Positions 49,558 through 58,388 of a stretch of DNA of 64,000 nucleotides are shown piece after piece. The position numbers and the translations under genes are program-made. The notes below the pieces were generated by a model that saw only the letters and a program-made list of their open reading frames with translations, was not told where the DNA came from and made no database searches. This stretch comes from PHAA01 sp022706565. Lineage in GTDB: Bacteria; Bacillota; Syntrophomonadia; Syntrophomonadales; Syntrophomonadaceae. How positions within the stretch are numbered: the first letter of the stretch is position 1; each line of letters opens with the position of its first letter. The DNA is taken from contig JAXGLD010000003.1 of the NCBI GenBank assembly GCA_040769385.1, forward strand, positions 416,041 to 480,040, written 5' to 3'.

Positions 49558-50967
49558 ATGACCAGTAGACGACCCGGTATATTGATAGCCCTCGTAATGA
49601 GCATGGTTCTCTTGTTTGGTCCCGGAGTACCCTTCGCCCAGGCTGATACTCTTTTTAGTCTTAGTGCGCCCGCATCCTTGACTGCTGACGCTTCTTTCAC
49701 AACTATTACTTTGGAGTGGAATGACACTTCTTCCTGGGAGTCTGGTTTCAATATCGAACGGAAAGGCCCCGGCGATGCTGCCTTTCACCCGGTAGCGGTT
49801 GTATCTCCGAATCAGGAAACCTATACCGATACCGGCTTGACCGCCAATACTACTTATTCCTACCGTGTTTATGCCTTCAACGACTGGGATGCGACCCCCA
49901 GTTATTCTAATACGGTTACAATCAAGACCGATGCCGTTGATATAATCTGGCCGATCTTGACCTTTCCTGCTGCACCTTCAGGTCTCGCCGCCGAGCCTGC
50001 TTTCATAACCGTCAACCTCACTTGGGAGGACAAATCAGACAATGAAACCAGTTTCATCATCGAACGCCTTGATCCCGGTGATGCGTCTTACCACCAGGTG
50101 GGTACGGTAGGATCCAATGTTACAGACTATACGGATGGCGGTTTGGCTGCCGACACCCAGTATTCATACCGGGTCAAGGCCCGAAACTCATTAGGTGATT
50201 CCGGTTACAGCGATGTGGTTGAGGTCAAAACACTGAAGCTGGAGATTGTTTTGCCCATCCTGAACGCACCGGCAGCCCCCTCCAACCTGGCGGCTGAAAA
50301 CGTTACAAGCGACAAGGTGGATCTGAAATGGGATGACAACTCCAACAATGAGAGCGGTTTTCGGATAGATCGTTCCGCCGATGGGGGTGCCTATACGGAG
50401 ATTGCCACGGTTGGTTCGAATGTGGAGAAATATTCTGACGCTGCTGTGGAATCGGACACCACCTATACTTATCGTATCCGGGCCTATAATGGCTTCGGGA
50501 ATTCTGCCCATTCCAACCTTCTGGCGGTGACCGTTCCCGCTGCGGTTACGCCCCCGATTACCACACCTGATATTACGCTTGTGTACAAAATCGACCAGCC
50601 CAGTTATTCCTGGAATGGTGTAGTCCAGGCCATGGATGCAGCCCCGCTCATCCGCGAAAGCCGCACCTTGCTGCCGATCCGTTATGTGGCCGATCCGCTG
50701 GGGGCTCAAACCATGTGGAATAGCCTGGAACGCAAGGTTACCATTATGACAGCCTCCAAAACCATTGAATTGTGGGTGGACAACAATACCGCCCGCATTA
50801 ACGGGGTAGCGGTGCTGATTGACCCCGGCAATCCTGCCGTTATGCCGGTAGTCGTACCACCAGGTCGTACCATGATGCCGCTGTCTTTTATCGCCAACAA
50901 CCTGGATTGCGATGTGGTATGGAATTCGGCTGATTACTCGGTCACCGTAACTTTCCCCAAGTCATAG
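49558..50967 (+). CDS. Secreted FN3-repeat protein with copper-amine-oxidase N-like domain
   Basis: 469 residues from the ATG behind AAAGGGGGAATATTT; a TATAAT lies at 49524-49529. Signal peptide ending VPFAQA. Three fibronectin type III domains of about 95 residues follow (APASLTADASFTTITLEWND, APSGLAAEPAFITVNLTWED, APSNLAAENVTSDKVDLKWD; each closes with TYSYRVYAFN-like sequence). The end is a Cu_amine_oxidN1-type domain (about 360-469: MDAAPLIRESRTLLPIRYVA, NSLERKVTIMTASKTIELWV, PPGRTMMPLSFIANNLDCDV), common in cell-surface proteins of Clostridia and not itself an oxidase. Probably a surface adhesion or wall protein. Confidence 0.9.
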   Translation: MTSRRPGILIALVMSMVLLFGPGVPFAQADTLFSLSAPASLTADASFTTITLEWNDTSSWESGFNIERKGPGDAAFHPVAVVSPNQETYTDTGLTANTTYSYRVYAFNDWDATPSYSNTVTIKTDAVDIIWPILTFPAAPSGLAAEPAFITVNLTWEDKSDNETSFIIERLDPGDASYHQVGTVGSNVTDYTDGGLAADTQYSYRVKARNSLGDSGYSDVVEVKTLKLEIVLPILNAPAAPSNLAAENVTSDKVDLKWDDNSNNESGFRIDRSADGGAYTEIATVGSNVEKYSDAAVESDTTYTYRIRAYNGFGNSAHSNLLAVTVPAAVTPPITTPDITLVYKIDQPSYSWNGVVQAMDAAPLIRESRTLLPIRYVADPLGAQTMWNSLERKVTIMTASKTIELWVDNNTARINGVAVLIDPGNPAVMPVVVPPGRTMMPLSFIANNLDCDVVWNSADYSVTVTFPKS

Positions 50968-51036
50968 CTATTGTGACGGGGGGCTGTAGATTGGACGGGA
51001 GCCATATATGCTTTGACTGTAGTCGCAGAAACATAG

Positions 51037-51068
51037 AAGGATGGAGCGATACCGCCCCATCCTTTTTA
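51037..51068. terminator. Bidirectional-looking terminator
   Basis: AAGGATGG, inner GCGATACCGC, CCATCCTTTTTATT. It lies between convergent genes and could serve both. Confidence 0.8.
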
Positions 51069-51084
51069 TTCTGAGATGGACGAT

Positions 51085-51414
51085 TTAGTCAAGGCCTATC
51101 AGGATGTCGGACCCCTCCACCTTGACCGGGTAACTGCGCAGGTCTTCGACGCCCACCGATATCATGAGGATCTTGCCTGGCTTGACTACCTTGCCGGTCC
51201 TCACGTCAAACACCGACCCGTGCTTGGGGCAGACTGCGTGGTCGCCTTCCAGCTTTCCGTCGTAAAGGGATCCTCCCATATGGGAGCAGGTATTGTCGAT
51301 CGCGTAATAGGCGTCATCGATCATGGTCAGCAGGATGTCCTTGTGGTTTAATCGGACTTTTAGTTTTCCGCCATTGCGGATTTGGTCGGTTTGGGCCGCT
51401 TTAACATACTGCAT
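51085..51414 (-). CDS. Rieske [2Fe-2S] ferredoxin
   Basis: 109 residues; the ATG behind GGAGGGAGGTTATGCC gives MQYVKAAQTDQIRNGGKLKV. The [2Fe-2S] ligands are Cys43 and His45 (NTCSHMGG) and Cys62 and His65 (VCPKHG). This is a soluble single-domain Rieske protein of the biphenyl/NirD-like type, an electron carrier; partner oxygenase or reductase not seen. The upstream in-frame extension has no RBS and was not used. Confidence 0.93.
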   Translation of the reverse strand: MQYVKAAQTDQIRNGGKLKVRLNHKDILLTMIDDAYYAIDNTCSHMGGSLYDGKLEGDHAVCPKHGSVFDVRTGKVVKPGKILMISVGVEDLRSYPVKVEGSDILIGLD

Positions 51415-51651
51415 GGCATAACCTCCCTCCTGATAATTTAATTCCAGCATAGCAGCTTTGTTAGGATTTAGAAATGGGGAGCGGGATGGACTTGCGAATT
51501 GAAGGGTGTTTGTCGTGGCGGTAAAAAAACTTGTCAAGGCAACCGCTTCAAGTTCGCAAACCGCATTGACGCCAGGAGTCAAGAGGGATATCATACCCAG
51601 GATGACATTATTAATTGAAACCATGTAATAGATTTTGGAGGGTAATTCTGG

Positions 51652-53037
51652 ATGGACCGTTCTGACCACATATTGAACGATAAAATAGGTTCCTTGCTGT
51701 GGAAGTTTTCTCTGCCGGCTATTGTGGGTATGGTGGTCAACTCTTTGTATAACGTAGTTGACCGCATATTTGTCGGCCGGGGGGTTGGTTCGCTGGGTAT
51801 CGCTGCCACAACGGTAGCATTTCCCATTATGACCCTCATGCTGGCGGTTTCAGTGTTGATCGGCGTTGGAACCACCGCCTTAATTTCTATCCGCCTGGGC
51901 CAGCAAAAACAAGAGGAGGCGGAACAGATCGCCGGTAATGGAATGGCCCTGTTGATTTTGTTGCCGGCTTTGTTAATTTTGCTTTTTTTCGCTTTTTCTG
52001 AACCGATCCTAATTGCCTGCGGAGCCGGCCCCGAAGTAATGCCCTATGCCCGTGACTTCGCTTTGATCATAGTGGCGGGGGGAGTATTCTCCTCCTTCGG
52101 TATGGGTGCCAACAACTTCATTCGGGCGGAAGGCAACCCCAAGATGTCTATGTATACCCAGATCCTCGGGGCTGTTGCCAACGTGATCCTCAATTATTTG
52201 TTTATCTTCGTGTTCGGGTGGGGGATGCGGGGCTCGGCGATCGCCACTGTTTCCGCGCAATTGCTGGCCGCCCTCTGGGTATTTGCGTATTTCTACAGCG
52301 GCCGCAGTCTGGTAAAGATCAGACTGCGCAACCTGCGACCGCGGTGGCCAGTGATGACGGGCATATTGGCCATCGGACTTGCCCCTTTCGGTCTGCAGTT
52401 GGCGGCCAGCGTCCAACAGGTGATCCTGAACCAATCTCTGGTTAAATACAGCGGCGAAGTGGGTCTGGCTGCCATCGGAATTGTGTTCTCCATTGCTACC
52501 TTGCTGTTTATGCCAGTCCTTGGTGTAGCTCAGGGTGCCCAGCCCATTATCGGATTCAATTATGGGGCCGGTCAGTACGATCGGGTTCGGGAAACCCTGA
52601 AGACAGCGATCTTTGCAGGTACCGCTATATCGACACTAGGCTACTTGGCTGTTCGTATCTGGCCCCAGCAACTGGTGGGTTTATTCAGCCAGGGGGACAC
52701 CGCTCTAACCGAGCTTACCATTCACGCCATCATGGTCTACATGGCACTGATTTGGCTGGTAGGGTATCAGGTGATATGCTCAAACTACTTTCAGGCAGTG
52801 GGTAAAGCCCGGCAGGCTATTGTACTCAGCCTGTCCCGTCAGGTTTTGTTTTTCATACCCCTATTGTTGATATTGCCGAGGTTCTGGGGGGTCGAGGGGA
52901 TTTGGAGGGCGGCTCCCATTGCCGATTTTCTTGCGGTGGCCTTTACCTCCATGATGTTGTACTTTGAGATGAAAACCTTGGGTAAGCAAGCTGCCAGCCC
53001 GCCGACCCTTCAATCCAGAGACGAATCTCAGGAATAG
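51652..53037 (+). CDS. MATE family efflux transporter
   Basis: 461 residues, about 12 membrane segments. Begins LNDKIGSLLWKFSLPAIVGM and NSLYNVVDRIFVGRGVG, the usual MATE start, with GMGANNFIRAEGNPKMSMYT (conserved R-x-x-G-N/D) and VAQGAQPIIGFNYGAGQYDR in the second half. Na+ or H+ driven export; substrate not predictable. RBS GGAGGGTAATTCTGG. Confidence 0.93.
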   Translation: MDRSDHILNDKIGSLLWKFSLPAIVGMVVNSLYNVVDRIFVGRGVGSLGIAATTVAFPIMTLMLAVSVLIGVGTTALISIRLGQQKQEEAEQIAGNGMALLILLPALLILLFFAFSEPILIACGAGPEVMPYARDFALIIVAGGVFSSFGMGANNFIRAEGNPKMSMYTQILGAVANVILNYLFIFVFGWGMRGSAIATVSAQLLAALWVFAYFYSGRSLVKIRLRNLRPRWPVMTGILAIGLAPFGLQLAASVQQVILNQSLVKYSGEVGLAAIGIVFSIATLLFMPVLGVAQGAQPIIGFNYGAGQYDRVRETLKTAIFAGTAISTLGYLAVRIWPQQLVGLFSQGDTALTELTIHAIMVYMALIWLVGYQVICSNYFQAVGKARQAIVLSLSRQVLFFIPLLLILPRFWGVEGIWRAAPIADFLAVAFTSMMLYFEMKTLGKQAASPPTLQSRDESQE

Positions 53038-53074
53038 CCTCTGACGCAAATCGTAAAAATATAATGGTTGGGAG

Positions 53075-53833
53075 TTGGTTTTTACGCGTTTGAACAGCAC
53101 CGTCCTGCTAGTAATTGTTCTGTCCATAGTATCCATATCGACTTACCTGCTTCAGTACCTGTTGTTTCATAAACCAGACGACCAATCTTTTTACATATTA
53201 CAAGATCTGGCTTTTCTGCCCGTTCAAGTCATAATAGTGACTGTTATCTTCAACAGATTGCTCAATATACTGGAGAAACGTACCAAGGTCAAAAACATGA
53301 ATGTTCTTATCAGCGCGTTTTTCTCGGATGTTGGCAATTCAATCCTCTATTTTATGACCGATAACAGTATCAGTGACGACCAGTTCGGCCAGATGCTGGA
53401 CAGGTCACATTTCAAAGACAACCGCAGTTACAAAGAAATGCTCCAGCAAATCCAGAAGTATAAATATCGTATCGAAGTGACCCCAGAGAAAGTAGAAACC
53501 CTTAAGCTTCTGCTGCTCCAAAAGAGATCGGTATTCCTGGATATGCTGGGCAATTCCGACCTTGCCGAGCATGACAGCTTCACTGACATGCTCTGGGCCT
53601 TGTTTCATGTAGCCGATGAACTGGCCCATCAAGATATGCGGGAACAATCCCGGGCGGACATGGCCCACTTACGGCGCGATATTCAACGGGCCTATCCGCT
53701 GCTTCTGCTGGAATGGGTCAAGAATCTCAAATACCTACATGACGAATACCCATATATGTTTGATGCAGCCGTCCGTTTCAGTCCTATCACCAACAGCACC
53801 CGACTCCTGCCGGTAGACGGCCTCGAGGTCTGA
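53075..53833 (+). CDS. Membrane protein of unknown function
   Basis: 252 residues, TTG start behind TTGGGAG. Two N-terminal membrane segments (TVLLVIVLSIVSISTYLLQY and LPVQVIIVTVIFNRLLNIL), then a helical cytoplasmic region with charged stretches (KNMNVLISAFFSDVGNSILY, QKRSVFLDMLGNSDLAEHDS, WALFHVADELAHQDMREQSR, LLLEWVKNLKYLHDEYPYMF). The pattern resembles uncharacterised prokaryotic membrane proteins; no catalytic motif. Start uncertain. Confidence 0.72.
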   Translation: MVFTRLNSTVLLVIVLSIVSISTYLLQYLLFHKPDDQSFYILQDLAFLPVQVIIVTVIFNRLLNILEKRTKVKNMNVLISAFFSDVGNSILYFMTDNSISDDQFGQMLDRSHFKDNRSYKEMLQQIQKYKYRIEVTPEKVETLKLLLLQKRSVFLDMLGNSDLAEHDSFTDMLWALFHVADELAHQDMREQSRADMAHLRRDIQRAYPLLLLEWVKNLKYLHDEYPYMFDAAVRFSPITNSTRLLPVDGLEV

Positions 53834-53899
53834 GGAGATGAAACCACCCGCACCGTTATTGTAGAATAGGGGATAAAGAGGATATTCTCGGAGGCATGA

Positions 53900-55144
53900 A
53901 TGAATACTTATGATGGGCTACTGGCATCTCTTGAAGTGTCCCAGCAGTTGGCCTGGCAGGTAGCCCAGCGGTTTGCTGGAGCAATGGCCGGGAATCCCGA
54001 TCATTGCGGGCTGAAGATGCTGGACAGCCAATTCCAGCCTCCTTGCGGTAGGGAACAGGGCGAAGCCCTGGCCCTGGATTTTGGCGGGACCAACCTAAGG
54101 TTCTTGTTGATCAGGGTTAACAACAGATCCTTTCAAGTATTAAAGCAAAAGGTTGTCAGCATCAGACCTGAGCATGGCGGTTGGAATCTGGCCAGCGAGG
54201 CTGTTGATGGGGAGCAGTTGTTCGATTTTATCGCCGCCCAGCTGCAGGAATTCGCCGATCCCGGCACACCCTACCAGCTGGGGCATTGCTTCTCTTTCCC
54301 ATTCATGCAGATAAGCCGTAATTCGGGGTTGCTGCTGGAATGGACCAAGGAGATCAAGACCCGGGGAGTGGTGGGACAAGATGTCAGCCTTATGCTCAGC
54401 CAGGCCTTGCAGCGCAGGGGATTGGACCATATTCAGCCGGTGGCTATCCTTAACGATACGGTAGCCACCTTGTTATGCGCCGCTTACCTGGATAACGACG
54501 CTGATGTCGGTTCCATCTGCGGTACCGGTTTTAATGCCTGTTTTCGGGATTTGAGCGGACGGATAATAAACATCGAGGCGGGTAATTTCTTTGCCGACAT
54601 ACTGCCGGTAAACCGATATGATCTGGAACTAGACCGGCGCAGCCACAATCAGGGTCAGCAGCGCCTGGAAAAGATGGTTTCCGGGGCTTATCTGGGCGAG
54701 CTTTTCCGTTTGATGCTATTGGACCGGCACCTTTGGCCAAGCATTTCCCAGCGCTTTGCATCGCCCAATTCCCTTGATTCCCGTTGGATTTCGGGCTTGC
54801 TGTCAGGTGAGGAATCACTGTTGGCTGCCTTGGGAATCGATCCTGACTCGGCCGAACAAAAGAGGCTGCTCAACCTGGCGCAAGCTGTGGTTGTAAGGTC
54901 GGCCCGGTTGATCGCCGCTGTTTATACCGGGATAATACAACATATCGACCCACATTGGGAATGCCGGCATGTGATCAGCGTAGATGGCTCGCTGTACGAA
55001 AGGATGCCGCTCTTCGCCGACCACATCCGGAACACTATCGATGAGATAGCCTCTGATCGAGCATACCGGGCCGAGATCCGGTTCATCAAAGACTCGTCCG
55101 GGTTGGGAGCAGCCTTGGCCGCCTTAATGGAAGCCCGGCAATAG
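53900..55144 (+). CDS. Hexokinase of the eukaryotic-type family
   Basis: 414 residues behind CGGAGG. The phosphate-1 loop LALDFGGTNLRFLLIRV is near residue 57. The hexokinase sugar-binding signature is GHCFSFPFMQISRNSGLLLE followed by WTKEI. The catalytic Asp is in ILNDTVATLLCAAY, and the phosphate-2 motif is SICGTGFNACF. A C-terminal adenosine region has SVDGSLYERMP and GLGAALAAL. Phosphorylates glucose or related hexoses with ATP. Bacterial glucokinases are usually ROK or Glk types; members of this HK family are uncommon in bacteria. Length is slightly shorter than the 50-kDa yeast enzyme. Confidence 0.92.
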   Translation: MNTYDGLLASLEVSQQLAWQVAQRFAGAMAGNPDHCGLKMLDSQFQPPCGREQGEALALDFGGTNLRFLLIRVNNRSFQVLKQKVVSIRPEHGGWNLASEAVDGEQLFDFIAAQLQEFADPGTPYQLGHCFSFPFMQISRNSGLLLEWTKEIKTRGVVGQDVSLMLSQALQRRGLDHIQPVAILNDTVATLLCAAYLDNDADVGSICGTGFNACFRDLSGRIINIEAGNFFADILPVNRYDLELDRRSHNQGQQRLEKMVSGAYLGELFRLMLLDRHLWPSISQRFASPNSLDSRWISGLLSGEESLLAALGIDPDSAEQKRLLNLAQAVVVRSARLIAAVYTGIIQHIDPHWECRHVISVDGSLYERMPLFADHIRNTIDEIASDRAYRAEIRFIKDSSGLGAALAALMEARQ

Positions 55145-55163
55145 CCGAGCATCAACTCCAACG

Positions 55164-55538
55164 TTAACCCTGCTGAGTCTCAGTGGTCTTCTTGGTCTTG
55201 AGGTCGGAGATCTTGGATATTATCTCTGGTACCATGGTTACCAGCTTGTCCAGCGATCCCTTGTCGCCCAGGTTGAATACCTGCACATCATCATCTTTTA
55301 CAACCAGTAAAGCCGTGGGGGTGATTCTGGCGCCTCCGCCTCCGCCACTGCCTTTGCCCCCGCCCTTATTGGGTTCGGAACCTTCGCCGTCACCCAAAGC
55401 GAATCCAAAACTGGCGGAGATGATGGGGATCACGGTAGCATTTCCGGCCATTATCGGTTCACCGACGATAGTCTTGCTCTTGACCATATTCTCCAGGTGA
55501 GCGGCGATGGCATCCATGTCTTCCTTAAACATTTCCAT
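55164..55538 (-). CDS. gerW: GerW/YtfJ family sporulation protein
   Basis: 124 residues. VGEPIMAGNATVIPIISASF, FALGDGEG, a Gly-rich loop GGGKGSGGGGGARITPTALL and VVKDDDVQVFNLGDKGSLDK are the hallmarks of YtfJ (GerW), a forespore protein needed for normal germination in Bacillus. YtfI/DUF2953 lies immediately upstream on the same strand, the conserved pair. Strong sign of an endospore former. Confidence 0.95.
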   Translation of the reverse strand: MEMFKEDMDAIAAHLENMVKSKTIVGEPIMAGNATVIPIISASFGFALGDGEGSEPNKGGGKGSGGGGGARITPTALLVVKDDDVQVFNLGDKGSLDKLVTMVPEIISKISDLKTKKTTETQQG

Positions 55539-55543
55539 TCCTC

Positions 55544-56176
55544 CTATCGTTGTTTCTTACCCTCGCGCAGCAAAGTCCACCAGATTTTCCGGATAGGTCT
55601 TTTTATAATAAAACGGCCGGTATCCCAAATGATGAGACCAGGCCGCAGCTGCCCCTGTATGGTTCCGTTAAGGTTCACACCAATGTCGGCGAACCGAGGA
55701 TGCAGATGGCATTTTTGCCCGTTTTGGTTGATGAGGGTGATCAAGGCGGCAATGTAGGCGGTAAGAGCTGGGTCATCAGTACTGTAATCGCCCTCCAGAT
55801 CGCAGCGCAGGCGCATCGAGCGCCACAACCGGGCCAAAAACGCCAATACCTCTTTCCAGGCTTGTTTGTCCAGGAATGCCCTGGCTGCCCGCCATTTGGT
55901 CCGGCCGCGCGGTTTCTTGGGCGGTTTCGGTGCGGCTTCAGTACTTTTGTTTGCACCGGTTGGCTTGCTCGTAACCCATGGTCCCAGGCGCATCACTGAT
56001 TCTTCATCTGCTGACGCGGGCAGGTTCCACCGGACAGATACCAGGCCGCCTGCCCACATCAAACCCCATTCGAGGTGGATGTCTGCAGTAATCCGGCCCC
56101 GGGCATAAAATTGCAAAGGTATAAAGAGAAGCGTTATTAGAATTACCAGGATGGTGAGAAGTATGTAAGCGATCAT
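55544..56176 (-). CDS. DUF2953 (YtfI-like) membrane protein
   Basis: 210 residues. N-terminal membrane segment MIAYILLTILVILITLLFIP, extracytoplasmic DUF2953 region with LEWGLMWAGGLVSVRWNLPA, Pro/Lys-rich linker, and LRCDLEGDYSTDDPALTAYI plus LHPRFADIGVNLNGTIQGQL, the conserved part of the family. The start follows AAAGGGCGG. Adjacent to gerW, 5 nt apart, as in other spore formers. Role unknown, presumably sporulation related. Confidence 0.88.
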   Translation of the reverse strand: MIAYILLTILVILITLLFIPLQFYARGRITADIHLEWGLMWAGGLVSVRWNLPASADEESVMRLGPWVTSKPTGANKSTEAAPKPPKKPRGRTKWRAARAFLDKQAWKEVLAFLARLWRSMRLRCDLEGDYSTDDPALTAYIAALITLINQNGQKCHLHPRFADIGVNLNGTIQGQLRPGLIIWDTGRFIIKRPIRKIWWTLLREGKKQR

Positions 56177-56320
56177 GTTTCGGCCGCCCTTTCCGATTAC
56201 AAAATCACTGACTGCCGCCAAATCACACTAGATACTGATGAGTATTAAGGATAGGTACAAAGCTATTATTAACATTATAATATGTTGCCGTAAATGACAC
56301 CATTGTATACATCAAAAAAC

Positions 56321-56337
56321 TATAACTATCGGTTATA
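56321..56337. promoter_or_regulatory. Inverted repeat in a divergent intergenic region
   Basis: TATAAC and GTTATA around TATCG, in the 341-nt gap between divergent ytfI and thioesterase genes (56177-56517). Could be an operator or promoter element; the rest of the gap is A+T-rich without further signals. Confidence 0.35.
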
Positions 56338-56517
56338 ACTGGGTTCTCCCTTCCGAGGGCGCAAAAAGTATTTATTCTATATCTAATAATCTGGCGTTTA
56401 ATCCCGGTTACCAACTATAACTAAAAGTAGCTTGAATAATTCTGTTTTTTTGATATTATTTTATTTTGTGATGACTGGTAGCTGGGGTCGTCCAGTGCAA
56501 ATGGGAGGGATTTGTAC

Positions 56518-56976
56518 GTGAGCAGGAATGAGATTCAGAACCGAGGTATCAATAAAGTCCTATTTAATGCCATTTGCAGTAGTTGTGCCGGTTCGCCGGT
56601 ATGGCAAGAGATGGGTTTCGAGTTAGTGTATCTGGAGGAAGGGAAAGCGGCTATCAGGATGATGGCCCAAACCAAGTTTTCTACTCTGCAGCGTCGACTG
56701 CACGGCGGGATGCTGGCTACTCTAGCTGACCAGGTAATGACAACGGCCTATAGCACCCTTGGGGGGAGTTGCAAGACGGTTGATTTCAGCATCAACTATT
56801 TTGCACCGGTGGCGGAGGAAACCGAAGTAGTCGCCGAAGGTTGCGTAATCAATCACGGTCGGACTCTGATAATAATGGAGGCCAGTATCTTTAACCAACA
56901 GGGCAAACTGATATCCCGCAGCCGGGGGACTTTCATCCGGGACACCAAATACCAACCCTTTGAAAACTTGCTCTAG
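56518..56976 (+). CDS. PaaI-like hotdog thioesterase
   Basis: 152 residues; GTG 7-9 nt after GGGAGGGA preferred to the nearer TTG at 56512. FELVYLEEGKAAIRMMAQTK, LHGGMLATLADQVMTTAYST (the H-G-G-x3-T/A-x-A-D motif), CKTVDFSINYFAPVAEETEV and RGTFIRD are typical of PaaI/YbgC-like acyl-CoA thioesterases. Substrate unknown. Confidence 0.88.
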   Translation: MSRNEIQNRGINKVLFNAICSSCAGSPVWQEMGFELVYLEEGKAAIRMMAQTKFSTLQRRLHGGMLATLADQVMTTAYSTLGGSCKTVDFSINYFAPVAEETEVVAEGCVINHGRTLIIMEASIFNQQGKLISRSRGTFIRDTKYQPFENLL

Positions 56977-57208
56977 GCAAGTCAGGCGATGCTCACCGTT
57001 TCGATCATTTTGGTTTCCACTTAAATTCGCGGTAGACACAAATCTTGGCGATCAGGTTTTGATTAGATCAATCGCGGCCGGTATGAAACAAGTTCATAAA
57101 GCGGAACTCTTAGGGCTATCTCGTTGGAGGAGAGGCCCATTTTTCTTGGTTTGAGTCATTAATAAATTTTGGTCCGATCGGCAGACTAAAAGCAAGGAGG
57201 TAATGGGA

Positions 57209-57433
57209 ATGACCAAATTACAGGTGATGAATGTCAGGACCAGCAGTAAGGGCCCCGTTTACGAACTGAGCAACGGTCTGGAAGTGGGGTATTGGGAAGC
57301 TGTCGATATGGTCAACCGCGGGGCATTGAGCGCTGAGCATGTAAACGATGGCAACCCGGACAAGATGGGCAGCGGTTACCAGCACCGGATCGTGGATTTG
57401 GACGACCTGCCCGAACCGGAGATATCAAGGTGA
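57209..57433 (+). CDS. DUF3892-like small protein
   Basis: 74 residues from the ATG 8 nt after AAGGAGGT. MTKLQVMNVRTSSKGPVYEL, LEVGYWEAVDMVNRGALSAE and YQHRIVDLDDLPE. The layout (hydrophobic strand, then a helix with x-x-x-A-V-x-x-V-x-x-G, then short strand) fits DUF3892. Function unknown. The stretch 56977-57208 before it holds nothing recognisable. Confidence 0.7.
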   Translation: MTKLQVMNVRTSSKGPVYELSNGLEVGYWEAVDMVNRGALSAEHVNDGNPDKMGSGYQHRIVDLDDLPEPEISR

Positions 57434-57522
57434 TGGATAATTTGCTCCCTTCCTCGCAATCCCGAGTCAATGGCCATATATAATGCATTGGCCACTAATG
57501 TTATAATATGGACAGATATCAA

Positions 57523-57605
57523 GTGGGACAGGGCACTGCCATGGCATTGGCGGTCCCCTGATACTGCTAAAACGTGAACCGGCCCCGGCAGCCGGTTTTG
57601 CGTTT
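57523..57605 (+). promoter_or_regulatory. Structured leader before smsC (two hairpins)
   Basis: GGGAC...GTCCC (57523-57557, with nested GCCATGGC) is followed by AACCGGC/GCCGGTT flanked by AAACG/CGTTT (57569-57605) ending TTTTGCGTTT. The second could be a leaky terminator; together they may be an attenuator. No known riboswitch class recognised. Confidence 0.4.
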
Positions 57606-57632
57606 CAAGACTTCTTACAGGGGGTGGGAAAC

Positions 57633-58388
57633 GTGTTGGAGATGATAAACGTCAGTGTTACTCTGGATGGGGAGAATGGCCCAGTAGAAGTGCTGAAGGA
57701 TATCAACCTTGAATTGGAACCCAAGAAGATCTATGTGATGACCGGTCCCAATGGCGGCGGGAAGTCATCCATTGCCAAAGCCATCATGGGCATATACCCG
57801 GCTTCCACCGGGCAGGTGCGGTTGGACGGTCAGGATATCACCGCCCTGGGCATAACTGAACGGGCCCGACTGGGGATCAGTTACGCCTTTCAACGGCCCC
57901 CGGTCTTCAAGGGCATGACTGTGCGTGAGTTATTGACTTATGCGGCAGCCCGTCCTGTGGCGCAACCCCAACTGTGCGATCTGCTGTTTGATGTCGGCTT
58001 GTGCGCCCAGGATTACCTGGACCGGGAGATCAATGCCAGTTTTTCAGGGGGCGAGCTCAAACGTATCGAGATTGCCAGCCTGTTGGCGCGTGACCTCAAG
58101 GTGGCTCTTTTCGATGAGCCAGAAGCCGGCATCGACCTGTGGAGTTTCCGCCGACTGACTGAGACTTTTGAGAACATGAACAATAAGTACGACACTACCA
58201 TCGTCATTATCTCGCACCAGGAGAGAATTCTGCAGCTGGCCGACCAGGTAATCCTGGTTGCGGATGGCCGTATCAGCGGGATAACCAGCCGTGACAGTAT
58301 CCTCCTTGATATCAAACGACTGGATACAGAATGCCGTTGCCGACAAGATTGTCCTTGGGGAGGTATAGACGATGCTAACTGCAATTGA
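57633..58388 (+). CDS. sufC: SufC/SmsC-type Fe-S assembly ATPase
   Basis: 251 residues, GTG start 4 nt after GGGGTGGG (TTG at 57636 possible). Walker A GPNGGGKSS (Gly in place of the usual Ser/Ala), Q-loop AFQRPPVF, signature FSGGELKR, Walker B VALFDEPEAGID, H-loop IISHQE: all SufC hallmarks. Odd feature: a Cys-rich tail ECRCRQDCPWGGIDDANC at the C-terminus, not present in the classical SufC. SmsB-like partner overlaps by 17 nt. No SufS, SufU or SufD gene is adjacent, matching the minimal two-gene systems of anaerobes. Confidence 0.88.
   Translation: MLEMINVSVTLDGENGPVEVLKDINLELEPKKIYVMTGPNGGGKSSIAKAIMGIYPASTGQVRLDGQDITALGITERARLGISYAFQRPPVFKGMTVRELLTYAAARPVAQPQLCDLLFDVGLCAQDYLDREINASFSGGELKRIEIASLLARDLKVALFDEPEAGIDLWSFRRLTETFENMNNKYDTTIVIISHQERILQLADQVILVADGRISGITSRDSILLDIKRLDTECRCRQDCPWGGIDDANCN

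Noticed and set aside
51415..51669. N-terminal extension of the Rieske protein to 194 residues
   Set aside because: The extension is not conserved-looking and has no RBS, while an internal ATG has a perfect GGAGG and gives a normal-size Rieske ferredoxin.
56223..56414. Minus-strand frame of 63 codons
   Set aside because: A+T-rich intergenic DNA without RBS; the composition and lack of domain suggest chance.
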